In this document: one piece after another, positions 30,969 through 42,183 of the stretch
Layout: every line of letters begins with the position of its first letter
Numbering within the stretch: the first letter of the stretch is position 1
DNA from: Phytophthora colocasiae
Taxonomy: Eukaryota > Oomycota > Peronosporomycetes > Peronosporales > Peronosporaceae
Length of the DNA: 64,000 nt
Direction: 5' to 3'
NCBI GenBank assembly: GCA_018806915.1
Contig: JAGKQI010000089.1
Span: 434,001 to 498,000, forward strand
Program-made: the position numbers and the translations under genes
Notes under the pieces: model-generated
Seen by the model: only the letters and a program-made list of their open reading frames with translations
The model's database searches: none
Told to the model about the DNA's origin: nothing

Positions 30969-33277
30969 TTAGTGGTGGTGTTTGCTCTTCTTGGACTTGC
31001 GGCTGACACCAGCATCAGCAGCCGCACGCTTCCCAAGACGCGAGATAATGATATGACGCTCGAGGCCTGAGCCGATGCTCTCGTGTGCAAGTCCAAGGCG
31101 CTCGGCACAGTCATGTGCTAGCAGTCGCTCGAAGCCGTTCAGGTTCGCATCCAGATGCAGTTCGTCTCCTTCACTTGATTCGCTAAAAGCCTCAATCTTC
31201 TTGACCAAAGTGTGGGAACTGCCTTCTGAGATGCCTCCAGCCTTTTGGTTGCGCGGTTTCGGAGCAGTACGAGGCGTAGACTTGACAACAGGCTTAGCTG
31301 GAGGAGCTTCATCCTCAGAAGAGTCCGAAGAGTCCGAGCTTGAGTCTGACGACGATGAAGCTGCCTTCTTCTTGGGAGCAGGAGCTTCGTCTTCAGATTC
31401 GTCAGAAGAAGACTCGGACGATGACTCAGGAGCTGGCTTAAGTGCAGGCTTAGGTGCTGGCTTTGTTGTAGGCTTCTTCGTCTGCTTCACGACAGGCTTG
31501 GAAGGTGTATCGTCGGAGTCGCTTTCAGATTCAGACGATAGTTCTGCCAATGCAGGTTTGTGAACTGTAGGCGTGGGCTTCGTAGAGGGTTTAGGAGCTT
31601 CATCTTCCGATTCACTTTCAGATTCTGAAGCCGCCGAGGTTGGCTCTGGTGTTTCATCGTCCGAACTGTCAGAATCCGAGGACAACTCCATCTTCGGGAC
31701 AGACACAGGAAGTGCCTCTGGCTTGATAGCAGGTTTGTCATCGAAGTCGTTTTGAGACTCGGACTCTGGTGACTCGGAAGCTTCTTCCTGCTTAGCAGAG
31801 ACAGGTATGGGAGCCACTAGTGAAGAAGCTTCTGCTTTTATGACAGGCTTGAAGGCAACTGGTGTTGACGACGAGGGCTTAACGTCGTCAAAGTCTTCCT
31901 CAGACTCCGTTTCTGACGCGTCGGCCATCGGTTCATCGTTGTCCGCTGATGATGAAGAGACCTGAGCTGTGTGTTGTTGAACTGCCGAAGCTTCAGGCAT
32001 CTCTTCGTCCTCGGACGAGTCCGAATCGCTGGATAACTCGAGCTGCGGCACACTTTCGACGTAAGCCACGGGTTCTCGACCCTTCACTTCCGGTGCAGGC
32101 ATCTGTGTTTGGGTCTTCTCCTTCTTCTTCTTTTCCACCTTCAGTTCAGCCTTGACCTCCTTAGTCTTCGCCTTTACCTTCTCTACCTTGCCCGATAGTT
32201 TTACTCTCGTATGTTTTCGCAGACTCTTAAACTTATGCACGCTCGCATCGCACGCAGCACAGAACGGAACGTCGCACTGTTCGCATTGTACACTTGCAGT
32301 CTTTGATTCACATTCGCCACATCGAGGAAGAGAGGGGACCGGAGGAAGCTTTGAGCGCTTGTGCTTGGTCATCACACGAGAGCTGTGGACAGCAGAGTTA
32401 CAGTCGTCACAGTAGATCGAGTTGTCACACTTGACACATTTCCAAACAGCAACTCCAGGCTTCTCACACTCAACACACGTGCGCGTCTCCTCGTTCTGCT
32501 CTGAACCAGCTTCACTCTCACTTTCACTCGCATTTTCCACTTCAGGACTCGTCAATTCCTTCTCTGATGCTTTTTCCTTGGGTTGGTGAATAAATCTGCA
32601 AGCGTCTCCACGAGTACACACTCCACTGAGGTAGAATTGACATAATTGCGCCACTTTTCCTGTAGGAGCAGGTGCAGCATCCTTTGACGCACCCAGAACG
32701 TGCGCAAACTTACACGCAGAGCCTTGTGAGCAGAAGCCGCGCGTAAAGTGACGGCAAAGTTGCTTGCCTGGGACTGCTTCCGCTTCAGCTGTCGCAGCAG
32801 CGGAAACAGAAAGAGGAGTAGGCATGGGCTTCGGTGTCTTCTTCACCTTTAGCTCACGCTTAGTTTTCACTACAGAAGATGCTGGTGCTGCGAACTCTGC
32901 ATTGTCAGTAACGTGGTAGTATTTGCACAGATCTCCATAGCGGCAGATTCCAGCAGCGAAACCGCGACACGGCTCCGTCGTCTTGAAACTTTGTTGCACT
33001 GCAACTTTAAGTCTCTTGCCAAACACCACAGCGCCATTTGTAGCTTCCGCTGCCTTCTTTGCGTGTAGTCTCTGCTCGAAAGTCACGTGACTGCATTAAA
33101 AAGAAATGGATTAGCTGAAATACACTTGACAAATCAGACTGATGAAACGTACGCAGAGTTTGTGCCATTGTGAGCCACACGAAGAATGGGCCCGTAAGTG
33201 CGGTACATGTTCATGAGCATCCCATCGGACAGCTCAGTGCCAATACCCGACAGCACGATCGTTCCGGTGCCGTCCAT
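30969..33277 (-). CDS. CCCH zinc-finger / B-box / R3H-like RNA-binding protein
   Basis: 748 residues, exons 33277-33153 and 33090-30969 with a 62-nt intron (GTACGT..ATGCAG). Exon 1 plus the start of exon 2 form a degenerate RRM (TIVLSGIGTELSDGMLMNMY .. GPILRVAHN). Three CCCH fingers follow (CRGFAAGICRYGDLCKYYH; CRHFTRGFCSQGSACKFAH; CQFYLSGVCTRGDACRFIH), then two B-box-like fingers (CVECEKPGVAVWKC .., CGECESKTASVQC ..). A long Ser/Asp/Glu-rich tail with SDSSDDE blocks (probable CK2 sites) comes next, and near the end an R3H-like LGLAHESIGSGLERHIII, with a KKSKKHHH terminus. An RNA-associated nuclear role is likely; I do not know a named orthologue. Confidence 0.85.
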
Positions 33278-33373
33278 GTTGGTCAATTGAATATTGGCTG
33301 GTTACGACGTTTTCATCACGTCACTATCACGAGGTATTTAAAAACACTAACGTTACTTCAAGAAATATTGGTC
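33278..33373. promoter_or_regulatory. 96-bp bidirectional promoter region
   Basis: Only 96 bp separate the divergent start codons of the CCCH/B-box gene and GTF3C6, so transcription start regions must overlap or share elements. Confidence 0.5.
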
Positions 33374-33858
33374 ATGGCCAGCCCAGCAGCTACACCAACT
33401 GTGGTGGAGGAGAATGGAGTGGAAGCGGTAAAGCAAATGAGTGGCAAAGAAGCAGCGGATGAACTGGAGGAGAAAGCGCCAGCTCCAACTTCCGAGTCTG
33501 TTGCTGAAGATGAAGAAAGTGAAGAGGAAGAGATGCTGGTGGTGCTGGAGCTCTGTGACTTTAAGAACCATCCATTGTTCGATGACTACAGCTCAGCGAC
33601 GCTTGAGGTATGTGAAATTCTGTTGTAGATTATCCAGAAAATGCGTCTGATGTTGGTTTGGGTCGATAGGGGATTGACACTGCGAAGCCCATGCTGAAAA
33701 TTGGAGAATATGAACTTCACGGTCAGCTGGAGGAAACTGTTGGTACGAGCTACTTCTACGACACGGACACGTCAAAATCACCAGATAAAACATATCAGTT
33801 CGCAGGACAAACCGTTAAGAAGATCAAGTTCACTATTGCTCCACCAGAAGACCTGTAG
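33374..33858 (+). CDS. GTF3C6: TFIIIC subunit 6 (GTF3C6-like)
   Basis: 140 residues, exons 33374-33607 and 33670-33858 around a 62-nt phase-0 intron. After an acidic N-terminus, the conserved core reads MLVVLELCDFKNHP and, across the splice, GIDTAKPMLKIGEYELHGQLEETVGTSYFY, the pattern of the TFIIIC subunit 6/tau55 triple-barrel domain. TFIIIC binds A and B boxes of tRNA genes and recruits TFIIIB for Pol III. A probable Pol III subunit gene (RPC7) lies about 8 kb away. Confidence 0.86.
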
Positions 33859-34036
33859 ACTACAGTGTAGTATACTTCAATGCATTTTTGACAATATATT
33901 TCTCAGAAACTTAGCTCAATAATTGCTTTGCTTTTGATTCACAATATCTATTATCAATTAATTGTCTACGCACTGTTACTTCAGTTACAGTTACTTCGTG
34001 AAGTAGTGCCGCGTACGCCTCCATTTTCCAAGGAAT

Positions 34037-34443
34037 ATGGTGCGTCGTTGATCACTGTGCTCCTCTCCATCTTTGGACGCTCTAACCTACCTATCTACTG
34101 CTCAAAACTACGCAGGCTGCCGACCGCTTCAACATCAACCGGCAGTGGGAGCACCTTCAGGCCAAATACGTGGGCACGGGCCACGCAGACACGACCAAAT
34201 TGTTCGTCGCTTGGTTGGCTATTCACCTGACCAAATACTAACTCGCCGTCGCTATTGACTGGATACTGCAGTGAATGGGCTGTGAATCAACACCGTGATA
34301 CGCTGGCGTCTCATCTGGGCCATTCGGATATGATGGCGTACTTTGCTGTGGCGGAGAATGAATCCATGGGTCGAGTGCGATACAACATGCTGGAGAAGAT
34401 GCTGCAGCCCTGCGGACCTCCGCCACAGAAGGAAGAAGAATAG
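34037..34443 (+). CDS. SF3B5: Splicing factor SF3B5 (SF3b10)
   Basis: 86 residues, the same length as the animal protein, assembled from three exons: 34037-34039 (the ATG alone), 34116-34201 and 34272-34443. Introns are 34040-34115 (GTGCGT..ACGCAG) and 34202-34271 (GTTCGT..CTGCAG, with TACTAAC). The sequence shows QWEHLQAKYVGTGHADTTKF, then EWAVNQHRDTLASHLGHSDM, AENESMGRVRYNMLEKMLQP and CGPPP near the end, which is the invariant SF3b10 pattern. It is a core component of the U2 snRNP SF3b complex. The one-codon first exon makes the gene easy to miss. Confidence 0.92.
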
Positions 34444-34952
34444 TGACAGGCTATTCAGTGGCTAAAATCACCCGAACGCATGGAATATATGAAGGAGGTT
34501 GACGTTATGCTGGTAAGATGAGATCCGCCTTGCATTTATATTCTGTTCAAGTTTTGCATGAACGAACAACTTGTTCGTTCATGTTCGGAACAAGAAGCCC
34601 TTGGACCCTGCAAGATCTTCAATGTCGACTCGTAGGCTATTTGAAGTTGCTGGACAATTAGCTGGCTCATTCAAGTCTTCGTGCAACTTGGTGTGAACGA
34701 CGTGCTGTACCTGTCTCTCCCTTTTCCAGCTGGGCACTACGTTTACTACTTCTACTGTCATACTACAGGGTTGAAGAGCCCAAACTCCATTCATTCGCCC
34801 TTAATTTTCGTTATAAAGACGCCCCACTCGTCTACCCCAGCTAACTGACGAGTCTGATGCTACACAACTGCACCAATCCGCTCTGTTTCCCGCTGAGGAT
34901 CCGTTGTCGCCGCTGGAAGTTGAAAGGACATCCTCTGTGTGTCTGTGTTTGT
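34444..34952. other. Intergenic region between SF3B5 and NDUFS8
   Basis: 509 bp between convergent genes. No gene was seen. It contains the inverted repeat at 34557-34583. Confidence 0.4.
34557..34583. repeat. 13-bp inverted repeat
   Basis: CATGAACGAACAA, one central C, then its exact complement. It lies downstream of SF3B5 and could act in 3'-end formation or bind a dimeric factor; function unknown. Confidence 0.8.
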
Positions 34953-35729
<777 letters not shown>

Positions 35730-35900
35730 GGCCTCAACTTTTTCCGGTAGTGCGGGGAGACGGACAATTGAGAGCCTCTCGTAGGTGTATGGGAAAGATT
35801 ACTACTATTCAATGTGGTATACATAAATTATATTTTTAATTTCCTTTTCTCATTTCATTGGCTATAAGCTCATTGACATTTTAGAAGGTCAAGTAGGAAG

Positions 35901-37174
35901 ATGGTGGCCAATGCGTTTGTGCTGTGTAAAGTGCGGCACAGTGTGAGTCTGTCGCCATGTCACGCTATGGAGCCACGTGTGGGCATTGAGCAGAACTTGA
36001 CGGAGCAGCTTATGCGCTACTCTGAGCCGCTGCAGGGCGTTGTGTTGAGCTTCAGTAATGTGAAACTGGACCGTCCTCACGGTGTCATTGTGAACGAGAT
36101 GCCCTTTATCCACTGCAAAGTGTTGGCGGATGCACTGCTCTTCCGACCTAAAGAGGGGATGAAGCTGCGTGGTATCGTTAACAAGATTGGAAGCAACCAC
36201 GTCGGTATGCTTTTTGCTGGTGTCTTCAACGGTTCAGTGGCGGAGGCGGAGCTGCCCAAGGGATACGTGCACAACTATGCCCAGGACTGCTGGTATGTTG
36301 GTTGCTGCATTGTGCTTTTATAGGTTAAAGCTGTAATACTCACTGGTTGTTGGCGTACAGGCTGGGAGAAGACGGCTCCTCGATCTCTGTTGAGGATGAG
36401 GTCGAAGTGAAGGTGCTTCGGTGAGTAGACGGTTACGCTGCAATGCTGTTACTATGCAGAGTACTGATGCAATTTGCTGTTGTGTTGTGTAGTGTTCACG
36501 TTGCCGGTGCTATGGTCGCCATTGAAGCCACCATGCGCTTCGACGGTGCTAACGTTGTCAAGGCTACCTCGACGACGAAACCGAAGAAATCCACACACTT
36601 GAACCTTGCTGCTGAAGAGCCGGAAGAGCCGAAGGTCACACCTGTAAAGGAAAAGAAGGTCAAAAAGTCTAAGAAGGTTGTCGAGACCGAAAAGCCTGCT
36701 GTTCTGGATCTTGCTGCTGATGAGCCTGTGAAGGAGAAGAAGTCCAAAAAGTCCAAGAAGGTTATTGAGGCCGACGCTAATGACATTAAGACTGCATCAT
36801 CGAAGAAGAAAAAAATTCTTAACCTTTCTGCTGATGAACCGGTGAAGGAGAAGAAGTCGAAGAAGACCAAAACGGCTGTCGAGGCTGACGCTAACGATGC
36901 TAAGACTGCACCATCGAAGAAGAAAAAGGTTCTTAACCTTTCTGCTGATGAACCGGTGAAGGAGAAGAAGTCGAAGAAGAGCAAAACGGCTGTCGAAGCC
37001 GAGAAGGTGGTGGAGATAAAAGACAAAAAGGAGAAGAAAATCAAGAAGCGCAAGCACGAAACCCCCGCTGAGGAGGTAGCAGAAGAGGTAGCATCTTCCG
37101 TTGAGCCTAAGAAGCACAAACACAAGGACAAGGATGCCAAGAAGAAAAAGCACAAGACGAGCAAGCACGAGTAG
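35901..37174 (+). CDS. POLR1F: RNA polymerase I subunit RPA43
   Basis: 377 residues, exons 35901-36292, 36361-36420 and 36493-37174, with introns of 68 and 72 nt that close the frame. The Rpb7-like N-terminal part is clear (YSEPLQGVVLSFSNVKL .. GVIVNEMPFIHCKVLADALL, FRPKEGMKLRGIVNKIG, NHVGMLFAGVFNGSV), then the OB-fold segment (GEDGSSISVEDEVEVKVLRV, GAMVAIEATMRF). RPA43 with RPA14 forms the Pol I stalk and contacts the initiation factor Rrn3/TIF-IA. The C-terminal half is a Lys-rich tail with a repeat of about 41 residues (LSADEPVKEKKSKK-type), probably a nucleolar retention or nucleic-acid-binding tail. Confidence 0.88.
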
Positions 37175-37325
37175 ACTAACATGATACTGGCGCTAGGCTA
37201 GATAATAGATGGATGACAAACATCCAGCTGCATGTGTTTACATGCTTTTGTCTTGCGATCTCTATTCGATCAGGGCCGGATCGTTAAATAAGCTACCTGT
37301 AGCTATTACCCCCGCCACCTTAGCT

Positions 37326-38681
37326 CTAGTCGTACGAAACGAGCTTATCCAGTTCAGCAGGAATCGTCGGCAGTTGACGCTTTGGGTCGCGGATGCTCCA
37401 GTTCGGAGACTGTTGCGCTTTATGCCACTTGAAGTCGTTCACCTTAGCCCACAGCCCCGAGTCCTTTGCCACCCCCAAACGTTCAAGTTGTCCCTTGATA
37501 CCATCAAATTGCAGGCGATACGGCCCGAACTGCATCTGCTGGCAGTCTTCAATGATAGGATGGCTTGGAATACGGAGGTGGAAAGTTGTAGCCGTGCTCA
37601 AGTGAACACGCAGCTGACGACACGCGACAAAAAAATCACAACCATTGCAATTTTCAAGCCACACGCTGCCAAAGATCGCTCCAGTGTAGAAGACGCAGTT
37701 CTTGAGGACATCACCACGGATGGCTGAAGTCTCCACGCAAACCAGCACAATGCAGTTAGTGAGGTGCGAGAAGTTCAGGTCGCGGCGCTTGCTGTCGTCT
37801 GCGTCAGCGAAAGTGCTGCTATTGATGACGATAACTTCGTCCTGCTTGTTGGCGTGCACCAGTTCATCCAAATCCAACGCCCGTTGTACAGTTAACGCTT
37901 GCTGGTTGTCTGCAGAGCCAGTAGAGATCTGCTCCGGTTGATCCTGCTTCTCTATTGCCTTAGCTTTTGCTCGTTTCGCAGCATGAGCTCGGAACGTGAA
38001 TTTCTTCCTGGGAGCAAACGTCGCACGAGTCGAGTCAATTAGCTCCATCAGCTTGGATAGAATTAGCTGTGTGTGGCGCGTATCATACGGTGACAAGTAC
38101 AGTGACGCCGCTGTGGCTGCTGAGTCGCGCATAGCGTTGACCTCGAGCACTAGAGCATCCAGTTTAACCTCCTTGGCTGGCTCACACGGCAGTGGTTGCT
38201 TCTTCTGCTCGCAAAATAGTCCCACCTGCTTGTGTATGTGCTCTTCTTGCTGTGTAAATGTCTCCCAGAAGGTCGTAGCCAGCTCATCGGTCGTCAGTTC
38301 ACGGTGAAGCTTAGACGGATCTCCAGCACTTCCAACCACCGCATTCTTCCCCTGTTTCTCCTTGCGTCGCTCCTCCAGCGCGTGTGCTAAGCTCTCTTCG
38401 TGCGTCGAAAGTATAGGGAACTCTCCTCTGATGTTGACTTTCTCCGGTCGCACAAGGGCACCGTGCAGTGGTTTACAATCAAAATATCTCTTGCCCTGAA
38501 ACGATCCGTCGCCTTTTCCCAATGGTTTATCCAGTCTCACGCCCAACCAACCATCACCAGGTAGCCCCTCGATCTCCCCAATGTATACGATCTCCCCGTA
38601 GCGTTTAATACTGGCGCGTAGACTGCCACTGGGCCCTGAAGAGAGCAGTTCACAGCGCATCCCGACCTGTGGAGTCTCCAT
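37326..38681 (-). CDS. CAP-Gly domain fused to tubulin cofactor C (TBCC)
   Basis: 451 residues, single exon. Residues about 25-85 are a CAP-Gly domain (GEIEGLPGDGWLGVRLDKPL, GKGDGSFQGKRYFDCKPLHG, ALVRPEKV), which binds EEY/F tails of tubulin or EB1. Residues about 125-235 form a spectrin-like helical region (WETFTQQEEHIHKQVGLFCE). The TBCC beta-helix follows (NCIVLVCVETSAIRGDVLKN, SVWLENCNGCDFFVACRQLR, IIEDCQQMQFGPY). The arginine that acts as GTPase-activating finger in TBCC/RP2 (the QxxR of CRQLR) is kept. Known TBCC proteins of animals and fungi have no CAP-Gly; in the tubulin-folding pathway that domain belongs to cofactors B and E. It is tail to tail with RPA43. Confidence 0.9.
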   Translation of the reverse strand: METPQVGMRCELLSSGPSGSLRASIKRYGEIVYIGEIEGLPGDGWLGVRLDKPLGKGDGSFQGKRYFDCKPLHGALVRPEKVNIRGEFPILSTHEESLAHALEERRKEKQGKNAVVGSAGDPSKLHRELTTDELATTFWETFTQQEEHIHKQVGLFCEQKKQPLPCEPAKEVKLDALVLEVNAMRDSAATAASLYLSPYDTRHTQLILSKLMELIDSTRATFAPRKKFTFRAHAAKRAKAKAIEKQDQPEQISTGSADNQQALTVQRALDLDELVHANKQDEVIVINSSTFADADDSKRRDLNFSHLTNCIVLVCVETSAIRGDVLKNCVFYTGAIFGSVWLENCNGCDFFVACRQLRVHLSTATTFHLRIPSHPIIEDCQQMQFGPYRLQFDGIKGQLERLGVAKDSGLWAKVNDFKWHKAQQSPNWSIRDPKRQLPTIPAELDKLVSYD

Positions 38682-38904
38682 TTTCGACCAGAAAAAAAAA
38701 GTGAACCAACTGTTGTAATAAAATTCTGGGATTGGTGGAAATTAATTATACTCTAGACGAATCACAAATCGGCATAAAATTAACCAATCAGGATCATTAT
38801 TGAGGTAGGTACAACTTGCTTCACCCTATTGCCGACGGTACGACCCGACGACCCCAGACTTCATCACCTCGACGACAGCACAGAACCCCCTAGTCCAATT
38901 TAAG

Positions 38905-39375
38905 ATGTATCCCGGAGGAGGCCAGCCACCCCATGGTTACCCGCAGCAGCAGGGTTACCCGCCGCAGCAAGGATACCCCCCACAGCAAGGATATCCCCCG
39001 CAACAGGGATATCCACCTCAGCAGGGCTACCCGCCTCAGCAAGGATATCCTCCCCAGCAAGGATACCCGCCGCAGCAGGGATATCCCCCGCAGCAGGGAT
39101 ACCCCCCTCAGCAGTACCCGCCTCAGCAGGGATACCCTGCTGCACAGCCTGGTTACCCGGCTCACGGCCACCACGCACCGCAGCCTGGTTACGCGTACGC
39201 CCAGCCCGCTTACGTGGCGCAACCCGGTGTTGTGATCGCTGGCGGCAAGATGAAGCATGGCAAGTACAAACACGGCAAGCACAAGGGCCACAAGTTCAAA
39301 GGACACAAGTACAAAGGCTACAAGGGAAAAGGATTCAAGAAGATGGGCAAGAAGATGAAGAAGATGTTCAAGTAG
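38905..39375 (+). CDS. PQQGYP-repeat protein with basic tail
   Basis: 156 residues, single exon. Residues about 12-85 are near-perfect tandem copies of PQQGYP (18-nt unit), then a His/Tyr/Gln transition. The C-terminal third is Lys/Gly/His-rich ([20 protein letters not shown], ending [12 protein letters not shown]). No signal peptide is seen. Similar Tyr-Pro-Gln tails drive membrane association or phase separation in other proteins, but no specific function can be assigned. It precedes a tandem set of other Pro-rich proteins. Confidence 0.75.
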   Translation: MYPGGGQPPHGYPQQQGYPPQQGYPPQQGYPPQQGYPPQQGYPPQQGYPPQQGYPPQQGYPPQQGYPPQQYPPQQGYPAAQPGYPAHGHHAPQPGYAYAQPAYVAQPGVVIAGGKMKHGKYKHGKHKGHKFKGHKYKGYKGKGFKKMGKKMKKMFK

Positions 39376-40312
39376 AAGTTTTCGGTACGAATGCTTGTAC
39401 TGTACTGTATCGACTTCCAAGTGCTGAGTCAGCACTGTTTGACATTGTTGGAGGAAAGGAGATTCGAGATGGTGACGGAAGTTGGTCCATGCAAACAGCT
39501 AAAACTCGTGTTATACTTATTGGATAACCGGTAAAACATTGGCAAGCCCACATTTGTTGTTAATTGAGTTTATTGTCTCCTATGTTTCTTTTTCTCGACT
39601 CAGCATCTCTTTATCTGTGAATCATGGCCAAGTTATCACTGCACCAAGGCCGATACAGGTCAAATTGAAGTGAAAGACGACTGGTCTGTTAACACCGCAT
39701 ATTAGAACGTCACCACTCGTTTCCTTTGCGGTGTACGCTACTGCATCATGGAAGTAGTGAAGCACTACACATATGCATACTGATCTTAGTGAGAATTTCA
39801 AAGCTATTGTAGCTCCGTCTGAGATGTTAAGTCACGGATAAACCTACATGTACGCATACACTTGCACCAATATACTTCAAAGTATTAAGTGCATATATCG
39901 AAGCGGTGTCAGCAGTGCGCACTGCTCGACAGCCAAGTGGGACTGTCAGAAGTCCTCAGAACAAAGATACTCCTTCGCATTTGCCAGGCAATCAAGTTCA
40001 TCAGCACTGACTTCATCGTGAACTCGATCCTTCCCTGTGTCACACAGTATGAACAGCAAGGGCATAATCTGGTTGTGTCTGTGTGGGTAACGTTTTCGCT
40101 TTTGCACTTCTGGCAGATCCTGGTACATGTGACGTTTTTTCATCTGTTGAAGTTGTCTCGCATCTGATTGGCTGTCATCTAAACAGCCAATCAAAACTAT
40201 ATGATATCTGAATCAATTGTCGATGACCAGCAAGTTGCAGGTTACCTGGCAGCAACGATATCCTCAATTTGCCAAACCTCACAGCAAGCAGCAAGTAAGC
40301 ACCACAAAAGCC
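39376..40312. other. Intergenic region, no gene seen
   Basis: About 0.94 kb, AT-richer than the genes, with overlapping short frames on both strands (39889-40167 plus, 39946-40194 minus) that carry no motif. Confidence 0.35.
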
Positions 40313-40528
40313 ATGTTCGGCCGCCCGCACTCGCCCCCACGCAGCCCACCGCGTCACCATCACGGCCCTCCTCCTGGCCACCACAGTCCACCCCCACCAC
40401 ATCACCATGGCCCCCCGCCGCACCATCACAGTCCCCCACCTCCCGACCACCATCACGGACCTCCGCCACACCATCACAGCCCACCCCCGCCAGATCACCG
40501 CGGACCTCCTCCCCCACGTGGCTGGTAA
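40313..40528 (+). CDS. Pro/His-rich small protein 1
   Basis: 71 residues from ATG 40313 (MFGRPHSPPRSPPRHHHGPP ..), built of alternating PPP and HHH blocks such as GPPPHHHSPPPPD, ending PRGW. A longer frame from 40217 adds 32 ordinary residues; the shorter start matches the MF/MY starts of the neighbours and is preferred. The His clusters could bind Ni, Zn or Cu, but this is inference. First of four tandem relatives. Confidence 0.6.
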   Translation: MFGRPHSPPRSPPRHHHGPPPGHHSPPPPHHHGPPPHHHSPPPPDHHHGPPPHHHSPPPPDHRGPPPPRGW

Positions 40529-40974
40529 GATCAGGGCGGCTCATAGCAGAAGACACCCCTGAGAGAGAAAAAATGGCGAATGCGTTGCACCGCTTTGCCC
40601 CCCATAAAATATACTATGTGATCTGCACCAACACACATTGCCTGTTATCATCTAGAGTACATTTCGTTGTACTGATCTCTCACGTAACGAACTCAAGAGT
40701 CAATCGCCATAGTCTCATTGTCGTCATTGCCCTGACGTCGCGTACTCGTTAGATCAGGTCTAGATCAGGTTTGCGCAGAGAAGCGTCAGGCCTGGATGTC
40801 CATTGAAGCTGCGACGTCGTAGGATCCTTTTCGCGTGCATTGCTGTTGTGCAAGAATTTCGCAGCAAAGATCCTCGGACTCGCTCTTGTTGCATCATTTT
40901 AGACCACAACGTTCACCCATAACTTCTTTCGCCGTTTGGAGCTTACAAGTCTTTGAAGCAGTAGACACAGTGCG
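40529..40974. other. Spacer between Pro/His-rich genes 1 and 2
   Basis: 446 bp with no open frame worth calling; presumably the promoter of gene 2. Confidence 0.3.
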
Positions 40975-41265
40975 ATGTATCGTGGATTCCCTGGTTCCCC
41001 ACGCGGAAGACACTCGCCGCCACCTCCGACGCATTACCCTCCTCCAGGACCGCCACCACCGCCGTTCGGATATGGGCCCCGTCCGGGCTGTCCTCCTCCA
41101 GTGTACGCGCCACCCCCTCCACCCCCAGAGCCATTTTCGCCTCCACATCACCATCACCATGGCCCACCGCCCCCACCTCCGGATTTCTACGAGAGACCGC
41201 CCTATGGTGGACCCCCACCTTGCTCGCCTCCGCATCATCACCACCACCCTCCCCCGAGATGGTAA
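40975..41265 (+). CDS. Pro/His-rich small protein 2
   Basis: 96 residues, MYRGFPGSPRGRHSPPPPTH .., with PPPPPFGYGPRPG, two HHHHH runs and a C-terminal HPPPRW. Same design as protein 1: Pro runs interrupted by His runs and a terminal Trp. A few Cys residues (CPPP, PPCSPP) are present. Confidence 0.62.
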   Translation: MYRGFPGSPRGRHSPPPPTHYPPPGPPPPPFGYGPRPGCPPPVYAPPPPPPEPFSPPHHHHHGPPPPPPDFYERPPYGGPPPCSPPHHHHHPPPRW

Positions 41266-41696
41266 TGTGTGCGGTCGCAATTGCTAGTTCACTGGCTTAA
41301 AAGATCCGACCTTGTTGTAGGACGTCGTAATATACTTCTTCTCAAAGTGAGCTTTCTAAACCAAGTGTTATATTGACATGTGAATTAACGATAACCTCAG
41401 CTCCTTGACAAAGTGCTTTCATGGTAGTCAAGTACTTGTGAGCAGGTAGTTGACATCGTTGTGCACATCCTGAACAGGTGAATGGATGGCATCGAGAGTG
41501 AGGACAGTTTACCGACGCTTGAAGTAACATTTCGGGCACGTAAACCGCCGAGATGAAACCTACGCTTTGAGCTGGATTTCCTCACTGCTTGATATCGGCA
41601 TGTCTCAAATCCGCTCCAGCTTCTCCGAAAACTCACAACACAATTCTCCGCATCAAGTCCAAGAACTCCAAGTGCACACCCAGCCAAGAAGCACAC
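41266..41696. other. Spacer between Pro/His-rich genes 2 and 3
   Basis: 431 bp, no gene recognised. The frame of gene 3 stays open upstream to 41589 without Pro/His character. Confidence 0.3.
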
Positions 41697-41948
41697 ATGT
41701 TCCCCTTTCCAGCCTGGAATCCAGGGTCACCCCGACACCATTACCACCACCATAGTCCACCTCCCCCCGTCTACGTGGCACCCCCGACTGTGGTGTACGC
41801 GGCACCACCTCCGCCGCCACCAGTAGTGTACGCTGTACCCCCTCCTCCCCCGCCTCCTGTGGTCTATGAAGTCCCTCCACCCGTATTCTACGAGTGTGCA
41901 CCACCACCGCCATATTTCCATCACCACCACCACCACCATGGCTGGTGA
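41697..41948 (+). CDS. Pro/His-rich small protein 3
   Basis: 83 residues from ATG 41697 (MFPFPAWNPGSPRHHYHHH ..). It has PPPPPVVYAV/VVYEV repeats and ends with a run of seven His, then GW. A longer start at 41589 is possible but adds sequence unlike the relatives. The VVY(A/E)-PPPP units resemble extensin-like repeats, but no signal peptide is present. Confidence 0.6.
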   Translation: MFPFPAWNPGSPRHHYHHHSPPPPVYVAPPTVVYAAPPPPPPVVYAVPPPPPPPVVYEVPPPVFYECAPPPPYFHHHHHHHGW

Positions 41949-42183
41949 ATCACCAGTGGTGATCGATAGCGCAGGGCAAAACAGCCATAATACATTCTTG
42001 TAAAATGCCGAATTTCTAGGTGCTGTGTTCATGAACTTGACAAAACTACACATTGTAGGTAAACAAGCACGTGCCAGAGCTTCGAAATGAAAGCGACAGT
42101 CACTTTCGAAATCGAGTGGTGTCGCACACGTCCCCGCTTCCTCTTGCACTTTAGTCAGAACAAAGACGACTACCGAGGCATAG

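Noticed and set aside
31075..31563. 162-codon frame antisense to the acidic tail of the CCCH/B-box gene
   Set aside because: Ser/Gly/Glu-rich mirror of the SD-repeat coding strand.
36496..37182. 228-codon antisense frame over the RPA43 tail
   Set aside because: Phe/Ser/Leu-rich mirror of lysine codons; the sense strand carries the conserved gene and its splice sites.
40217..40312. Longer start for Pro/His-rich protein 1
   Set aside because: The added residues lack the Pro/His character, while the ATG at 40313 matches the start pattern of the neighbouring relatives.
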